Assembly: GCA_903918045.1 (NCBI GenBank)
Contig: CAIXCY010000014.1
Coordinates: forward strand, 1 to 64,000
Length of the DNA: 64,000 nt
Direction: 5' to 3'
Source of the DNA: an uncultured Bacteroidia bacterium
GTDB taxonomy: Bacteria > Bacteroidota > Bacteroidia > Bacteroidales > Prolixibacteraceae
Position 1 is the first letter of the stretch. Each line of letters opens with the position of its first letter. A model generated the notes under the pieces. The model saw only the letters and a program-made list of their open reading frames with translations, did not search any database and had not been told where the DNA came from. This document shows, piece by piece, positions 11,556 to 22,299 of the stretch. The translations under genes were made by a program, and so were the position numbers.

Positions 11556-11594
11556 AATAAATAAAAAAGCCGTCAAAAGACAGCTTTTTTATTA
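11556..11594 (-). terminator. Intrinsic terminator-like hairpin
   Basis: ataaaaaagccgtc-aaaa-gacagcttttttat. Confidence 0.6.
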
Positions 11595-11612
11595 TAAAGG
11601 AAAGATTATCAA

Positions 11613-12488
11613 TTATTTGTAAATCTCATTTTTTGAAGAGAGCAGCGTATTATAAAGTAAAGAGGCAATGGTCATCGGACCGACTCCACCCGGGACTGGA
11701 GTTATGTAAGAACATTTAGGTGCAACTTCATCAAATTTCACATCTCCCAATAATTTCCAGCCCGATTTTGTCTTATCCGATTTAACACGGGTAATCCCTA
11801 CGTCAATCACAACGGCTCCCTCTTTAACCATTTCACCGGTTAAAAACTCGGCCATTCCAAGGGCTGCAATAATTATATCAGCCTCAGCACATATTGCTTT
11901 TAGATTTTTGGTTCTGCTATGACAGAGAGTAACGGTACAATCAATCCCTTTTTGAGAGAGCAAAATACTCATTGGCCTTCCAACAATATTACTGCGCCCA
12001 ATTACGACACAATTTTTCCCGGATGTGGCAATATTGTATCGTTTTATCAATTCCATGATTCCAAAAGGGGTGGCAGAGATAAAGGCAGGCAAGCCGGCAA
12101 CCATCCGTCCAACGTTTACAGGATGAAAGCCATCTACATCTTTATGCGGGTTGATAGCTGCCACGATTTTCTCTTCCGAAATATGTTTGGGCAAGGGAAG
12201 CTGAACGATGAATCCGTCCAGATCGGCATCACTATTTAATTGTCCGATGCAGTTTAAGAGCTCCTCCTCGGTTACATTATCCTCAAATCGGATCAATGTT
12301 GATTTAAAACCTACCCGGTCGCAGGCTTTGACCTTGGCCGCAACATACGTTTCACTTCCGCCATCGTGACCAACTAAGACTGCAGCAAGATGCGGAGTCT
12401 TCCCTCCCCTGCTTTTGATAAGCAAAACCTCTTCGGCAATCTCTGCCTGTAAGATTTCTGATGTTTTTTTACCGTCAATAAGGATCAT
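11613..12488 (-). CDS. folD: Bifunctional methylenetetrahydrofolate dehydrogenase/cyclohydrolase
   Basis: [45 protein letters not shown]. Confidence 0.97.
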   Translation of the reverse strand: MILIDGKKTSEILQAEIAEEVLLIKSRGGKTPHLAAVLVGHDGGSETYVAAKVKACDRVGFKSTLIRFEDNVTEEELLNCIGQLNSDADLDGFIVQLPLPKHISEEKIVAAINPHKDVDGFHPVNVGRMVAGLPAFISATPFGIMELIKRYNIATSGKNCVVIGRSNIVGRPMSILLSQKGIDCTVTLCHSRTKNLKAICAEADIIIAALGMAEFLTGEMVKEGAVVIDVGITRVKSDKTKSGWKLLGDVKFDEVAPKCSYITPVPGGVGPMTIASLLYNTLLSSKNEIYK

Positions 12489-12553
12489 TTTATCAGAATT
12501 AAATCAATGGATATATTTTAAAAATTCGAAAAATCAATATAACCAGTTTAGAA

Positions 12554-13885
12554 CTAGCGTCTTCCCTTGGCCTGGGTTAAGGCGTTGCGCATATTCCCAC
12601 CCTGCGAAACCATCTTCATCATTTTACGGGTATCGGCAAATTGCTTTAAAAGTCGGTTCACCTCCTGAATAGAGGTACCGGAACCATTTGAAATTCGTTT
12701 ACGCCTTGATCCATCAATGATGCTGGCATCAGCCCGCTCTTTTTTTGTCATTGAATGGATGATCGCTTCGATATGTTTAAACGCATCGTCTTCGATATCA
12801 ATATCTTTCATTGCCTTACCCATTCCAGGGATCATACTTGCAAGATCCTTCAGGTTTCCCATCTTTTTGATCTGCTGAATCTGTTTCAAAAAATCGTCGA
12901 AGTTAAACTGGTCTTTTGCAAGTCTTTTCTGCAATTTCCTGGCTTCTTCCTCGTCAAATTGTTCGTGTGCCCGTTCAACAAGTGAAACAATATCCCCCAT
13001 ACCAAGGATACGGTCAGCCATTCTATTCGGGTAGAAGGCGTCAATTGCATCCATTTTCTCACCTGTACCAACAAACTTAATCGGTTTGGTAACCACTGAA
13101 CGAATAGACAAAGCGGCCCCCCCCCGGGTATCCCCATCAAGTTTAGTGAGGACAACACCGTCAAAATTCAGCCGGTCATTAAATTCCTTGGCGGTATTAA
13201 CGGCATCCTGGCCAGTCATGGAATCAACAACGAAAAGCGTTTCACCGGGATTGACAGCCGATTTGATCGCTTCAATCTCTTTCATCATCTGCTCGTCGAT
13301 TGCCAAACGACCAGCAGTATCGATAATAACTACATCATTACCATGTAATTTGGCAAATTTTATCGCCTCTTTTGCAATACGTACAGGATCTTTACTTCCT
13401 TCCTCTGTATAAACGGATACTTCAATTGCAGCTGCGACAATCTTTAATTGTTCAATCGCAGCAGGACGATATACATCACATGCTACAAGCAACGGACGCT
13501 TCCCAAATTTAGTTTTTAAGCGGTTAGCCAGTTTTCCTGAAAAGGTTGTCTTTCCCGATCCCTGAAGACCAGCCATTAAGATAATAGCAGGACTTCCCTT
13601 AAGATTAACGTCGATTGTCTGACCACCCATGAGTTCGATCAACTCGTCATGAACAATCTTAACCATCACCTGACCAGGGTTTAGCGCCTTTAAAACCTCC
13701 TGGCCGAGCGCTTTCTCTTTCACCTTAGCCGTGAAATCTTTGGCGATTTTATAATTAACATCCGCATCAAGCAACGCTCTGCGAACCTCTTTTAACGTTT
13801 CGGCAACATTAATTTCGGTAATCTTACCTTGACCTTTAAGCAGCTTAAACGATTTCTCAAGCTTATCCGTTAGATTTTCAAACAT
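12554..13885 (-). CDS. ffh: Signal recognition particle protein Ffh (start at MFENLTDKLEKSF rather than 13939)
   Basis: GLQGSGKTTFSGKLA, DTAGRLAIDEQMM, TKLDGDTRGGAALS, Met-rich M domain. Confidence 0.96.
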   Translation of the reverse strand: MFENLTDKLEKSFKLLKGQGKITEINVAETLKEVRRALLDADVNYKIAKDFTAKVKEKALGQEVLKALNPGQVMVKIVHDELIELMGGQTIDVNLKGSPAIILMAGLQGSGKTTFSGKLANRLKTKFGKRPLLVACDVYRPAAIEQLKIVAAAIEVSVYTEEGSKDPVRIAKEAIKFAKLHGNDVVIIDTAGRLAIDEQMMKEIEAIKSAVNPGETLFVVDSMTGQDAVNTAKEFNDRLNFDGVVLTKLDGDTRGGAALSIRSVVTKPIKFVGTGEKMDAIDAFYPNRMADRILGMGDIVSLVERAHEQFDEEEARKLQKRLAKDQFNFDDFLKQIQQIKKMGNLKDLASMIPGMGKAMKDIDIEDDAFKHIEAIIHSMTKKERADASIIDGSRRKRISNGSGTSIQEVNRLLKQFADTRKMMKMVSQGGNMRNALTQAKGRR

Positions 13886-14197
13886 TTCTCTCTCAATTTT
13901 AAAGATCACAAACTTACATGAAAAAAACTTTTGCTCCAAGACGAAAATTCAATACAATTAAAGTGGTCAAAATGTTCCCCAATACGCATTAATCTGACTT
14001 TCAATTTACTGAATAATTGACTAACCGGGAAGAGATCTCTGATGAAAAAGGTTAAAGTGGGACTTAAAGTCCTAATTAATTATTTGATTATCTGTTATTT
14101 AAAATTATTCTAAAATAAACTTAAGATTTGTTTTTTGCAACTAATAATCACTATTTTTACAAAGGATTATTTACCATTAATTTTAGTTACTGTAATT

Positions 14198-14677
14198 ATG
14201 AACATTTTCGTAGGAAGCCTGCCATTTAGCTTAGAAGAGGCAGAATTAAAAGGATTTTTTGAAGAGTACGGCGAAGTAGCTTCAGCAAGAATCATCACAG
14301 ACAAATTTTCCGGAAGGAGCAAAGGATTCGGTTTTATTGAAATGCCGAATGACGAAGAGGCCAAAAAGGCTATTGAAGAACTTAATGGTGCTGAAGTTGA
14401 TGGTCGCACGATCGTTGTGAACGAATCAATCGAAAAACCTAAAGATGGTACAAGACGTCCAGGCGGCGGCGGTGGCGGTTTTAACCGTGGCGGCAGCGGC
14501 GGCGGCGGCGGATTTAATCGTGGTGCAGGCGGCGGTGGCGGTGGCTACAATCGTGGTGGTGGCGCAGGCGGTGGTGATCGTGGTGGTGACCGTGGTGGTG
14601 ACCGTGGCGGTTTCAATCGTGGTGGCAGTAGTGCCGGCGGTGGTGACAGAGGCGGAAGCCGCAGGGCAAGTTATTAA
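14198..14677 (+). CDS. RRM-domain RNA-binding protein with Gly-rich RGG-like tail
   Basis: MNIFVGSLPFSLEEAELKGFFEEYGEV..SKGFGFIEM (RNP1/RNP2), then GGGGGFNRGG/DRGGDRGG repeats; start at 14198 rather than 14135. Confidence 0.93.
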   Translation: MNIFVGSLPFSLEEAELKGFFEEYGEVASARIITDKFSGRSKGFGFIEMPNDEEAKKAIEELNGAEVDGRTIVVNESIEKPKDGTRRPGGGGGGFNRGGSGGGGGFNRGAGGGGGGYNRGGGAGGGDRGGDRGGDRGGFNRGGSSAGGGDRGGSRRASY

Positions 14678-14801
14678 GCCGGTTGAACGCAGATTTGCTG
14701 CTTGATGATCACGCAGTTGCCGTTTGAACTATTTTCGTGTCATTTTCACTTAGATAATCCGAACTAAAATATACGTTCTTAAAACTTAATAAACTTCATA
14801 G

Positions 14802-14832
14802 GCATTGCAGATTTTCTGCAATGCTTTTTTTT
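14802..14832 (+). terminator. Intrinsic terminator
   Basis: gcattgcaga-ttt-tctgcaatgc followed by T8. Confidence 0.88.
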
Positions 14833-14897
14833 ATCCAAATACGATTCGCAACCCGTAACAACGGACTTCCTACTGACCAAAATAGGACTGTCGTCTG

Positions 14898-15809
14898 TTA
14901 ACGGTTACCTCTGGCGATTCGCATCACCCGGCTTATATTATCATCTACATGATCCTTGTTATCCATACCCAATGTCATACAATGGACATTCCCGCTTTTA
15001 ATCGCATATGTGAGTGAATTCTCGCGCTCGTCTTCCTTGACAAGATCACCACATCCAAAGATCTTCATTCCAATAACCCCTTTCCCGTTTTTACGCGCAG
15101 TTTCGAGGACCTGCATCACGTTTTCCGGGGTGCCATCCATGCGGATACTGTTCGGATTTATCCGTGCCAAAAGCACATCCACCCATGGGTTTGATGCTGC
15201 TTCGACCATTGCTTCAAAACTATGACATGAAACGCCTAACGCTTTTACCAAACCTTGTTGTTTGGCTTTTGACATCGCCTCCATATACGGTTTGTTAGCT
15301 TCGGGCCATTGTCCGTTCTCCATGCAATGCATTAAAAAAATATCGACATAGTCAGTATTCAGCTCTTTTCGGAACCGGTCAAAACATTTATCAAACGGCT
15401 CAGCCTCGTACCACCCTTCGCGGGTATAGGTCATAATCTTTGTCAAAACAGTAACCTTCTCACGTGGAAGCACTTTGAGTGCCTCACCTACATAAGTGTG
15501 TGAACCATACATGTCGGCAGCATCAAAAAACCGAATCCCTCTGTCAAAACAATATTGAGATAATTCAACAAATTTTTTCATGCCAATCCGGGTCTGATCC
15601 GATTCCCGCTTCCATCCCCGGGTACCGGTTCCAAGGGCAATCCTCGGAACTTTCAGACCAGTTGCACCAAGTGAAACAGTATCGACAGTTTCAAACTTTG
15701 TTGCGCCCAGTGCAGGTTGTGGAAATAATGAAGGGATAGCTGAGGCGATAGCAATTCCTGCTGCCCCTTTAACGAGAAAATCGCGACGGTTTAATTTCGA
15801 AAATGGCAT
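14898..15809 (-). CDS. Aldo/keto reductase with Tat-type signal
   Basis: LNRRDFLVKGAAGIAIASAIPSLFPQPALG; DAADMYGSHTYVGEAL; AKR fold motifs. Confidence 0.85.
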   Translation of the reverse strand: MPFSKLNRRDFLVKGAAGIAIASAIPSLFPQPALGATKFETVDTVSLGATGLKVPRIALGTGTRGWKRESDQTRIGMKKFVELSQYCFDRGIRFFDAADMYGSHTYVGEALKVLPREKVTVLTKIMTYTREGWYEAEPFDKCFDRFRKELNTDYVDIFLMHCMENGQWPEANKPYMEAMSKAKQQGLVKALGVSCHSFEAMVEAASNPWVDVLLARINPNSIRMDGTPENVMQVLETARKNGKGVIGMKIFGCGDLVKEDERENSLTYAIKSGNVHCMTLGMDNKDHVDDNISRVMRIARGNR

Positions 15810-15863
15810 ATATCTTTAATTATCAATATTCTACAAATACGCAAGACGGGATTAAACCCATCT

Positions 15864-16757
15864 CTACGATTTTACGATTCGCATCACACGATCAACAGCA
15901 TCATCTACCTGAGCAATACTTTCCATTCCTAATGTCATCGCATGAATACTGGTTTTCTTAACCGCAAAGGTAATCGACTCCTCGCGCTCATTCTCCTTGA
16001 TCTTATCCCCGTTTCCAAATATCTTCATTCCCACTATCCCCTTTCCATTAGCCCTTGCACGATCCAAAAGTGCATTGATCTGTTCCGGTGTGCCATCCAT
16101 ATGGGATTGAAATGGATTGATGCGGGCCAAAATAACATCAACCCATGGATCATCTGCAGCCATTTTCAATGCTTCAAAATTATGGCATGATAAACCCACT
16201 GCCTTTATGATTCCATTTTGCTTTGCTTCGGAAAAATAATCTACATACCGCTTTTTCTCTTCTTTCCAGCTTCCGTTAGTCATACAATGAAGTAGCATAA
16301 TATCAAAGTAATCAGACCCTGTTTCCATTCTAAAGCGATCAAGCGCTTTAGCTACGGGTTCACTGGTTGCTGCATCGTTATAGGTCCACATTTTACCAAG
16401 AAGGGTAACCTTCTCCCGTGGGACTTCCTTAAAGACTTCTTTAATAAATGGATAGGAACCATAAGTATCAGCAGTATCGAAGAAATGAATACCGCGATCA
16501 TAGGCATGGTGTGCCATTTTAACAAAATTGGAAAGCCCCAGAAGGGTTTGGTTTGAATGGTGATTTCCACCGATCGAACCTGTTCCCATGGCTACCCTGG
16601 AAACTGTCAGGCCGGTATTTCCCAGCTTAACCTTATCAACAGTAGAATTAGCCGGAGTAAATCCCAAACCTGTCATTCCGGTGACTCCTAGGGCAGCAAA
16701 ACCAGTTAGTCCAGCGGCACCTGCAGCAATAAACTTTCGACGGTTAATTTTTTCCAT
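15864..16757 (-). CDS. Aldo/keto reductase with Tat-type signal, paralogue of the neighbour
   Basis: INRRKFIAAGAAGLTGFAALG; FFDTADTYGSYPFIKEVF; collinear with 14898..15809. Confidence 0.85.
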   Translation of the reverse strand: MEKINRRKFIAAGAAGLTGFAALGVTGMTGLGFTPANSTVDKVKLGNTGLTVSRVAMGTGSIGGNHHSNQTLLGLSNFVKMAHHAYDRGIHFFDTADTYGSYPFIKEVFKEVPREKVTLLGKMWTYNDAATSEPVAKALDRFRMETGSDYFDIMLLHCMTNGSWKEEKKRYVDYFSEAKQNGIIKAVGLSCHNFEALKMAADDPWVDVILARINPFQSHMDGTPEQINALLDRARANGKGIVGMKIFGNGDKIKENEREESITFAVKKTSIHAMTLGMESIAQVDDAVDRVMRIVKS

Positions 16758-16838
16758 AGTTTAGCAGTTTAATTCTAACAATTAAACGTTTAATGGAATC
16801 TAAAAGTTCCAAGGCGGAATAATTTTTTGTTCATGCAA

Positions 16839-18137
16839 TTAAAAATCAAGGAAATTCCATTTACCCCGATAAGCGCGGGTAAGCATCATATTAGCAAAGT
16901 CATCTCCGATGAATTGCTCTTTAACGGGATCCCATTTCAAAGGACGCTGAAGTTGATAAGCAATATTTGCAAGGTTACAAAGTGATGAGGTTCTGTGCCC
17001 GGTTTCGACATCCGAAATTGGTTTTGTCCTTTTCTTAATTGCATCAATCCAATCCTGATAATGGTTATCACTCTTATAAAGATGTTTATCTGAAGGTTTA
17101 ATTTCTGTTTCCACAATTTGGGCAGGATCAGACCTCAGATAATCACGGCTCACTTCAATTTCACCTTTAGTTCCAACAAACTGAACGCCTTCACATTGAG
17201 CGCCCCAGTTAGCATGATTCAGGATCACTCCATTTTTATATTTCATTTGTAATCCAATCACGGCATGCTGCGCAGGTGGATTAAATTCAATCGGACCAGA
17301 TTCATCCATTTCTAATGCCCATTGAGCAATATCAAACATATGAGCTCCCCAGTCAGTGATCATTCCCCCACCAAACTCCCGATAACTGCGCCAGTTCGGG
17401 AAATTCAGATCTTCGACAGGGGGGGCCAGAACCGGACTGTAATCACGGTAAAGTGAAGGACCCACCCACATATCCCAATCAATAGTGTCGGGAGCAGCCA
17501 CTGAAGGGAGATCCAATGCCTTAACGGGCGGACCAACGCAAACATTAACTACCTTAATTTCACCAATATAACCATTTAAAACCAATTCACAGGAATGACG
17601 GAAGTTACGCCATGAACGCTGCATATTCCCGGTCTGAAAAACACGCTTATATTTCCTTGTTGCATTGACCATTGCCCGACCTTCTGAAACGGTAAGTGCC
17701 ATAGGCTTTTCACAATAAATATCTTTTCCAGCTTTTGCAGCATCAACAGCTATCTGCGCGTGCCAATGATCAGGAGTAGCAATTACAACAGCATCAATAT
17801 CGTCCCGCTTCAGGAGTTCCCTATAATTGTTATATCCGATAACCTCCTGTTTTTCATTCGTCCATTTCGTGTCATTTAATTGCTGAGCTTCACCTCTAAA
17901 CTTGTCAACCTTTGTTGTGACCACATCACAACAGGCCATAATAATAGTTTCAGGACATTTATTCAGATTCTTCAATAAACCGTGGCTTTGAATTCCCACA
18001 CCGATATAGCCCAATCGGACTTTTGATGTTCCGCCACCTGCAGCTATCGTGATTGATGGGACGACTGATAAAGCAGCGACTCCGGCGGAAGTTGCAGCTA
18101 CAAAGTTTCTTCTGGAAATTCCATTTTTGTATTCCAT
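16839..18137 (-). CDS. Gfo/Idh/MocA family oxidoreductase with Tat-type signal
   Basis: ISRRNFVAATSAGVAALSVVPS; VRLGYIGVGIQSHG; CEKPMALTVSEGRAMV. Confidence 0.9.
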   Translation of the reverse strand: MEYKNGISRRNFVAATSAGVAALSVVPSITIAAGGGTSKVRLGYIGVGIQSHGLLKNLNKCPETIIMACCDVVTTKVDKFRGEAQQLNDTKWTNEKQEVIGYNNYRELLKRDDIDAVVIATPDHWHAQIAVDAAKAGKDIYCEKPMALTVSEGRAMVNATRKYKRVFQTGNMQRSWRNFRHSCELVLNGYIGEIKVVNVCVGPPVKALDLPSVAAPDTIDWDMWVGPSLYRDYSPVLAPPVEDLNFPNWRSYREFGGGMITDWGAHMFDIAQWALEMDESGPIEFNPPAQHAVIGLQMKYKNGVILNHANWGAQCEGVQFVGTKGEIEVSRDYLRSDPAQIVETEIKPSDKHLYKSDNHYQDWIDAIKKRTKPISDVETGHRTSSLCNLANIAYQLQRPLKWDPVKEQFIGDDFANMMLTRAYRGKWNFLDF

Positions 18138-18266
18138 AAAAATGTTAGTTTAATTTGTGTAATTTACAAATACTTTAAAATACAAATTCTAAGAATATAA
18201 AAATAATAAAAATCTTTTAAGTAATTGGAAAGATATAATGTACTAAAATAAATATCATATTTAGCA

Positions 18267-18370
18267 TTTTTGACCCCTCTAAATCTCCCTGAAGGGGAAA
18301 CCTTTTGTATTCGTTATGAAATACTTATTCCTAAAGCCTCTCCCTCGGAGGGGTTGGGGGAGGTCAAAAG
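18267..18370. repeat. REP-like intergenic inverted-repeat element
   Basis: ttttgacccctctaaatctccctgaaggggaaacctttt ... aaagcctctccctcggaggggttgggggaggtcaaaa; ends inverted (TTTTGACC/GGTCAAAA). Confidence 0.6.
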
Positions 18371-18541
18371 ACGAACAAAAATATAGCACATTATATTGCT
18401 CATATTACTTATGCCGATCGGAATAAAAAAATAAAAGGCTATAATTCCATATGTGCTGATTGATTTTTTTTTAATCACGACTGTCAGGGATAAAATTGGA
18501 TATTTTTCGCTGCACTACTAATGATTTACTTGTTAAAACCT

Positions 18542-18723
18542 GCCAGCCAGAGGAGATTGCTTTGTCACCCCTTCGTCCCCGATACGCCTTGCTGTCGGGG
18601 TAGGCTGTTCGTTACAATGACAGCGTCATGGGTTGTAGTAAAAATTCCTAAAATGTCATTGCAAGGCACTCCAAAATGCTCTGGCAGTTTAATATTTATC
18701 CCTTGAATGCTGAAGCAATCTAC
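18542..18723. repeat. Degenerate dispersed inverted repeat ('agattgctt...acaatgaca / tgtcattgcaaggcactcc...gaagcaatct' type)
   Basis: aggagattgctttgtcacccc...ttacaatgaca and tgtcattgcaaggcactcc...tgaagcaatct in inverted arrangement. Confidence 0.6.
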
Positions 18724-18876
18724 CCTAATTTATGGTGTATCCATAGATGTAAATCTGAGCGAAACGAAATGTAGCGAAGAATCTTTTTAGGTGGATTTTC
18801 TTATTACCGGGTGACAATGATTTTTAATTGCTTATAAGAGAATGTTGATTGATCACGAATAGATTATCTTTGTCCC

Positions 18877-20199
18877 ATGAAGCGAAAAGAAGAAATTACC
18901 AGCCAAACCATAGTGAATTTGAAATTTGAATCCTTAAACGAGATTCAACAGGCCATGATAAGCAATGATCTAAAAGCAGATAATATTGTACTGTTAGCCC
19001 CTACAGGTTCCGGGAAAACTCTGGCTTTCCTCCTCCCCTTGCTTCATCATCTGGACATCAAGGCTGCAGGTGTACAATCCCTTATACTTGCACCATCACG
19101 TGAATTAGCAATTCAGATTGAGCAGGTTTTTAAGCAGATGGGCAGTGGTTTCAAGGTCAATTGTTGCTATGGGGGACATCCATTTAGGACCGAACGCAAT
19201 TACTTTTCAGAACCTCCTGTTGTTTTAATCGGAACACCGGGAAGAATAGCTGATCATATCCGCAGGGAAAGCTTTGATCCGGCGAATATCCAATTACTTG
19301 TCCTGGATGAATTTGACAAGTCACTTGAAATGGGTTTCAGCGACGATATGAGGTTTATAATTAATAGGTTACCTCAGATTAAAAAGCGCATCCTTACTTC
19401 GGCAACCAAATCCATTGAAATTCCGGAATTTTCAGGCATTAAAGATCCGGTTACGCTGAATTTTCTTTCAGAGGAAAACCGCCCGAATATCATCCTGAAA
19501 GCGGTGAAAGCCAAGGAGAAAGATAAACTGGATACCCTTATTCGGTTAATTTGCACCCTTGGAAATGAACCAACCCTGGTATTTTGCAATCACAGAGAAG
19601 CTGTTGATCGGATTGATGAATTATTATCAGCTGACGGTGTTGCCCATGACACTTTCCATGGGGGGCTCGAACAGGTTGAAAGAGAACGTGCCTTATTAAA
19701 ATTCAGAAATGGCAGTCACCAGCTTCTTGTAACTACAGACCTGGCCTCCAGAGGGCTTGATATTCCTGAAATAAAAAACATTATTCATTATCAGGCGGCC
19801 AATTCAGAAGAGGTATTTATCCATCGGAACGGCAGAACTGCAAGGATGAACGCAGCAGGAACAGCCTGGCTGGTACTGGCAGACAAAGAGAATACACCAC
19901 AATTCATAAACGATACTCCGGAATTCGTTGTGTTGCCGGATGTGGTTAAATTACCGGAACCACCTTTCTGGATTACCTTGTACATTGGGGCAGGGAAAAA
20001 AGACAAAATCAGCAAAACCGATATTGTTGGATTTCTGATCCAAAAAGGTAATCTGGAGAAAGCAGATATTGGCCTAATTACAATCCTGGACAACACCTCT
20101 TTTGTAGCGATCAACCGGACAAAGGCACGTGAGACGGTGGCCTCTATCAGGGAAGAAAAGGTAAAGAATAAAAAAGTCAGGATAGCCATATCAAATTAG
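18877..20199 (+). CDS. DEAD-box RNA helicase with DbpA-type RNA-binding C-terminal domain
   Basis: APTGSGKTLAFLLP, VLDEFDKSLEMGF, TSATK, HRNGRTARM; C-terminal ITLYIGAGKKDKISKTDIVGFLIQKG. Confidence 0.9.
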   Translation: MKRKEEITSQTIVNLKFESLNEIQQAMISNDLKADNIVLLAPTGSGKTLAFLLPLLHHLDIKAAGVQSLILAPSRELAIQIEQVFKQMGSGFKVNCCYGGHPFRTERNYFSEPPVVLIGTPGRIADHIRRESFDPANIQLLVLDEFDKSLEMGFSDDMRFIINRLPQIKKRILTSATKSIEIPEFSGIKDPVTLNFLSEENRPNIILKAVKAKEKDKLDTLIRLICTLGNEPTLVFCNHREAVDRIDELLSADGVAHDTFHGGLEQVERERALLKFRNGSHQLLVTTDLASRGLDIPEIKNIIHYQAANSEEVFIHRNGRTARMNAAGTAWLVLADKENTPQFINDTPEFVVLPDVVKLPEPPFWITLYIGAGKKDKISKTDIVGFLIQKGNLEKADIGLITILDNTSFVAINRTKARETVASIREEKVKNKKVRIAISN

Positions 20200-20380
20200 A
20201 ATTTCTTATTCCCCTTAATTTTGTAATTGCTAAACTTAGTTTCTTTCGGCCCGACAAACCCAATACACCATTCAGCCCCCTGATATTGCAGCTCCGCAGG
20301 TTTAATTTGCTGGCCACTTATCTGACATCTATTTTTGAATTGAATTTTAAACCAATAATTATCAATTTAAAACAGAAGTC

Positions 20381-21229
20381 ATGAAAACAACAAATTTTAA
20401 AACTTTGATTCTGGTGGCCTCGATCGTCTTTTCTGTAATTTCAACCGATGGCCAACATTTAACGGGAATTACCAAAAATGTTTTTAACCAGATTCCGGCA
20501 AACCTTAAACTTCCGGCAACTCCACAGAGGTATTTAATTACCACCGATTATTTTAATCATACGTTACAAGGTGCCTTTATTGATAAGATCCGGGTATCAG
20601 GAACGTTCACGACAAATCTGCCACAAAATAAGGAGGTCTGGAATAAGGTTAGCGTGACTAAATCCAATCAGTTAAATGGATCCTTTGATGCCGGAGAGCC
20701 ACAGAATTACATGGAGAACTTCACGTTTGAACCCTCCGAAAAAATCCTTCAGCCCGGTTTCTTTAAAGATTTTCCGTTTGAGGCTGTTCAGGTGAAAAAT
20801 CTGGTCTGGGATATGGCAAGGATTGAAGCCTTTGCCTGGGGTCATCTTGATTCACTTAAATTGAATAAACTTTATGAAGTTAAAAAAATGAATGGAACTG
20901 TCCCGCTGGCTGGCCTGGGAACATTTACAAACAACAGCATCCAGCTGATCTGGAAGGGGGTATCGTTATTGAATAATGAACTTTGTGCACTTATCGATTT
21001 TCGGGCGATGGATAATCCACTGGAATGTAATATTAAAATGGGAGAAAAAGATTTCAGCCTCAAAGGAACCAGTCACTACTGGGGAACCGACTATCTTTCA
21101 CTCAGTGAAAAACGATTTGAATATGTCGAATTGCTTGAAAATGTAATGATGGAGATGAAATGGTCAGACCAGCCCACTTCGCAATATGTCTATACAACGC
21201 GGTTTATGAAAGTAAAAAAAATTGAGTAA
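20381..21229 (+). CDS. Hypothetical secreted protein
   Basis: Signal peptide MKTTNFKTLILVASIVFSVISTDGQ; no family recognised. Confidence 0.6.
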   Translation: MKTTNFKTLILVASIVFSVISTDGQHLTGITKNVFNQIPANLKLPATPQRYLITTDYFNHTLQGAFIDKIRVSGTFTTNLPQNKEVWNKVSVTKSNQLNGSFDAGEPQNYMENFTFEPSEKILQPGFFKDFPFEAVQVKNLVWDMARIEAFAWGHLDSLKLNKLYEVKKMNGTVPLAGLGTFTNNSIQLIWKGVSLLNNELCALIDFRAMDNPLECNIKMGEKDFSLKGTSHYWGTDYLSLSEKRFEYVELLENVMMEMKWSDQPTSQYVYTTRFMKVKKIE

Positions 21230-21253
21230 TTTCATTTATCTAAAATTTCCAAA

Positions 21254-22299
21254 ATGAAACAAGCAAATGATCCCGGAACAGATCGTATTTTAACAACACG
21301 TTTTCATCTGTATGCCTTAATTGGATGTCTGATTTATACTGCTGCATTTGGATTATTAACACGTGGAAGAATTTTTAGTGATGTTTTTATCCTGACCTTC
21401 ATTTTAATGATAACTCAGGTTGAACTTTTTGCATGGATTGGCAGTAAGGCTTTTAAGAATCTGATATACAATACAGTTCAGGAATTTATTCAGAAAGTAT
21501 TTCTACGGCTAATCATATTTTACCTGTTTGTTGTTATCATAGCAGGAGTACTTTTTGTTGGAATGACTGCAGTCTGGAGCTACAGCAATGGTGTTGAACT
21601 TGGTCTGTTTTTTAAACAATTACCTGAAAAAGAGTTACGTGGATTTATTATCGGCTCCTCTTTTGGTCTTTTGATCGGTACGGTTATCTATTTTTTCCTT
21701 GAACTGCTTGAAGTTATCAAGCGAATCGAGAAAACAACTGAAGAGAAGATCCGCTATCAGTATGAGACTTTGAAGAATCAACTAAATCCTCACTTCCTGT
21801 TCAATAGTCTGAATACCTTATCTACAATTATTTACAAAGACATACAGATCATTACATTGTCAAGTTATCATCCATCTATAGGTATATCCTCGATCAAAAT
21901 GAGAATAAACTGATTAATCTCGAAAACGAGCTTGCGTTTGTAAAAGATTTCTTCGCTCTTCAGCAGATGAGGGATGAAGATAGAATTCAACTGGAGATTA
22001 ATATTTCACAACCGGAAAAATATCAAATCCTGCCGGTTTCACTTCAACTTCTGGTTGAAAATGCACTTAAACATAATTCTGCTACAACGTCTAAACCTTT
22101 ATTAATTAGGATATGCGGTGTAATAAACGGATACATCGAAGTTGAGAACAACCGGCAGCCAAAACAACTATTAAGCGACTCCTTTCAAATTGGGCTAAAA
22201 AATCTGGCAGAACGGGTGAGGATTATTACTGTTAAGGAGCTTCAAATCGATCAAAATCGTGAGTATTTTCGTGTGAAAATTCCAATTGTAACACTATGA
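21254..22299 (+). pseudogene. LytS-like (His_kinase) sensor kinase, frameshifted
   Basis: Frame 1: ..YQYETLKNQLNPHFLFNSLNTLSTIIYKD (21254-21913). Continuation in another frame: TDHYIVKLSSIYRYILDQNENKLINLENELAFVKDFFALQQMRDED...ENALKHNSATT..IPIVTL. Shift near 21838-21845. Confidence 0.8.

Noticed and set aside
14445-14705. 86-aa ORF of Ala/Val repeats
   Set aside because: Out-of-frame reading of the glycine-rich RRM tail.
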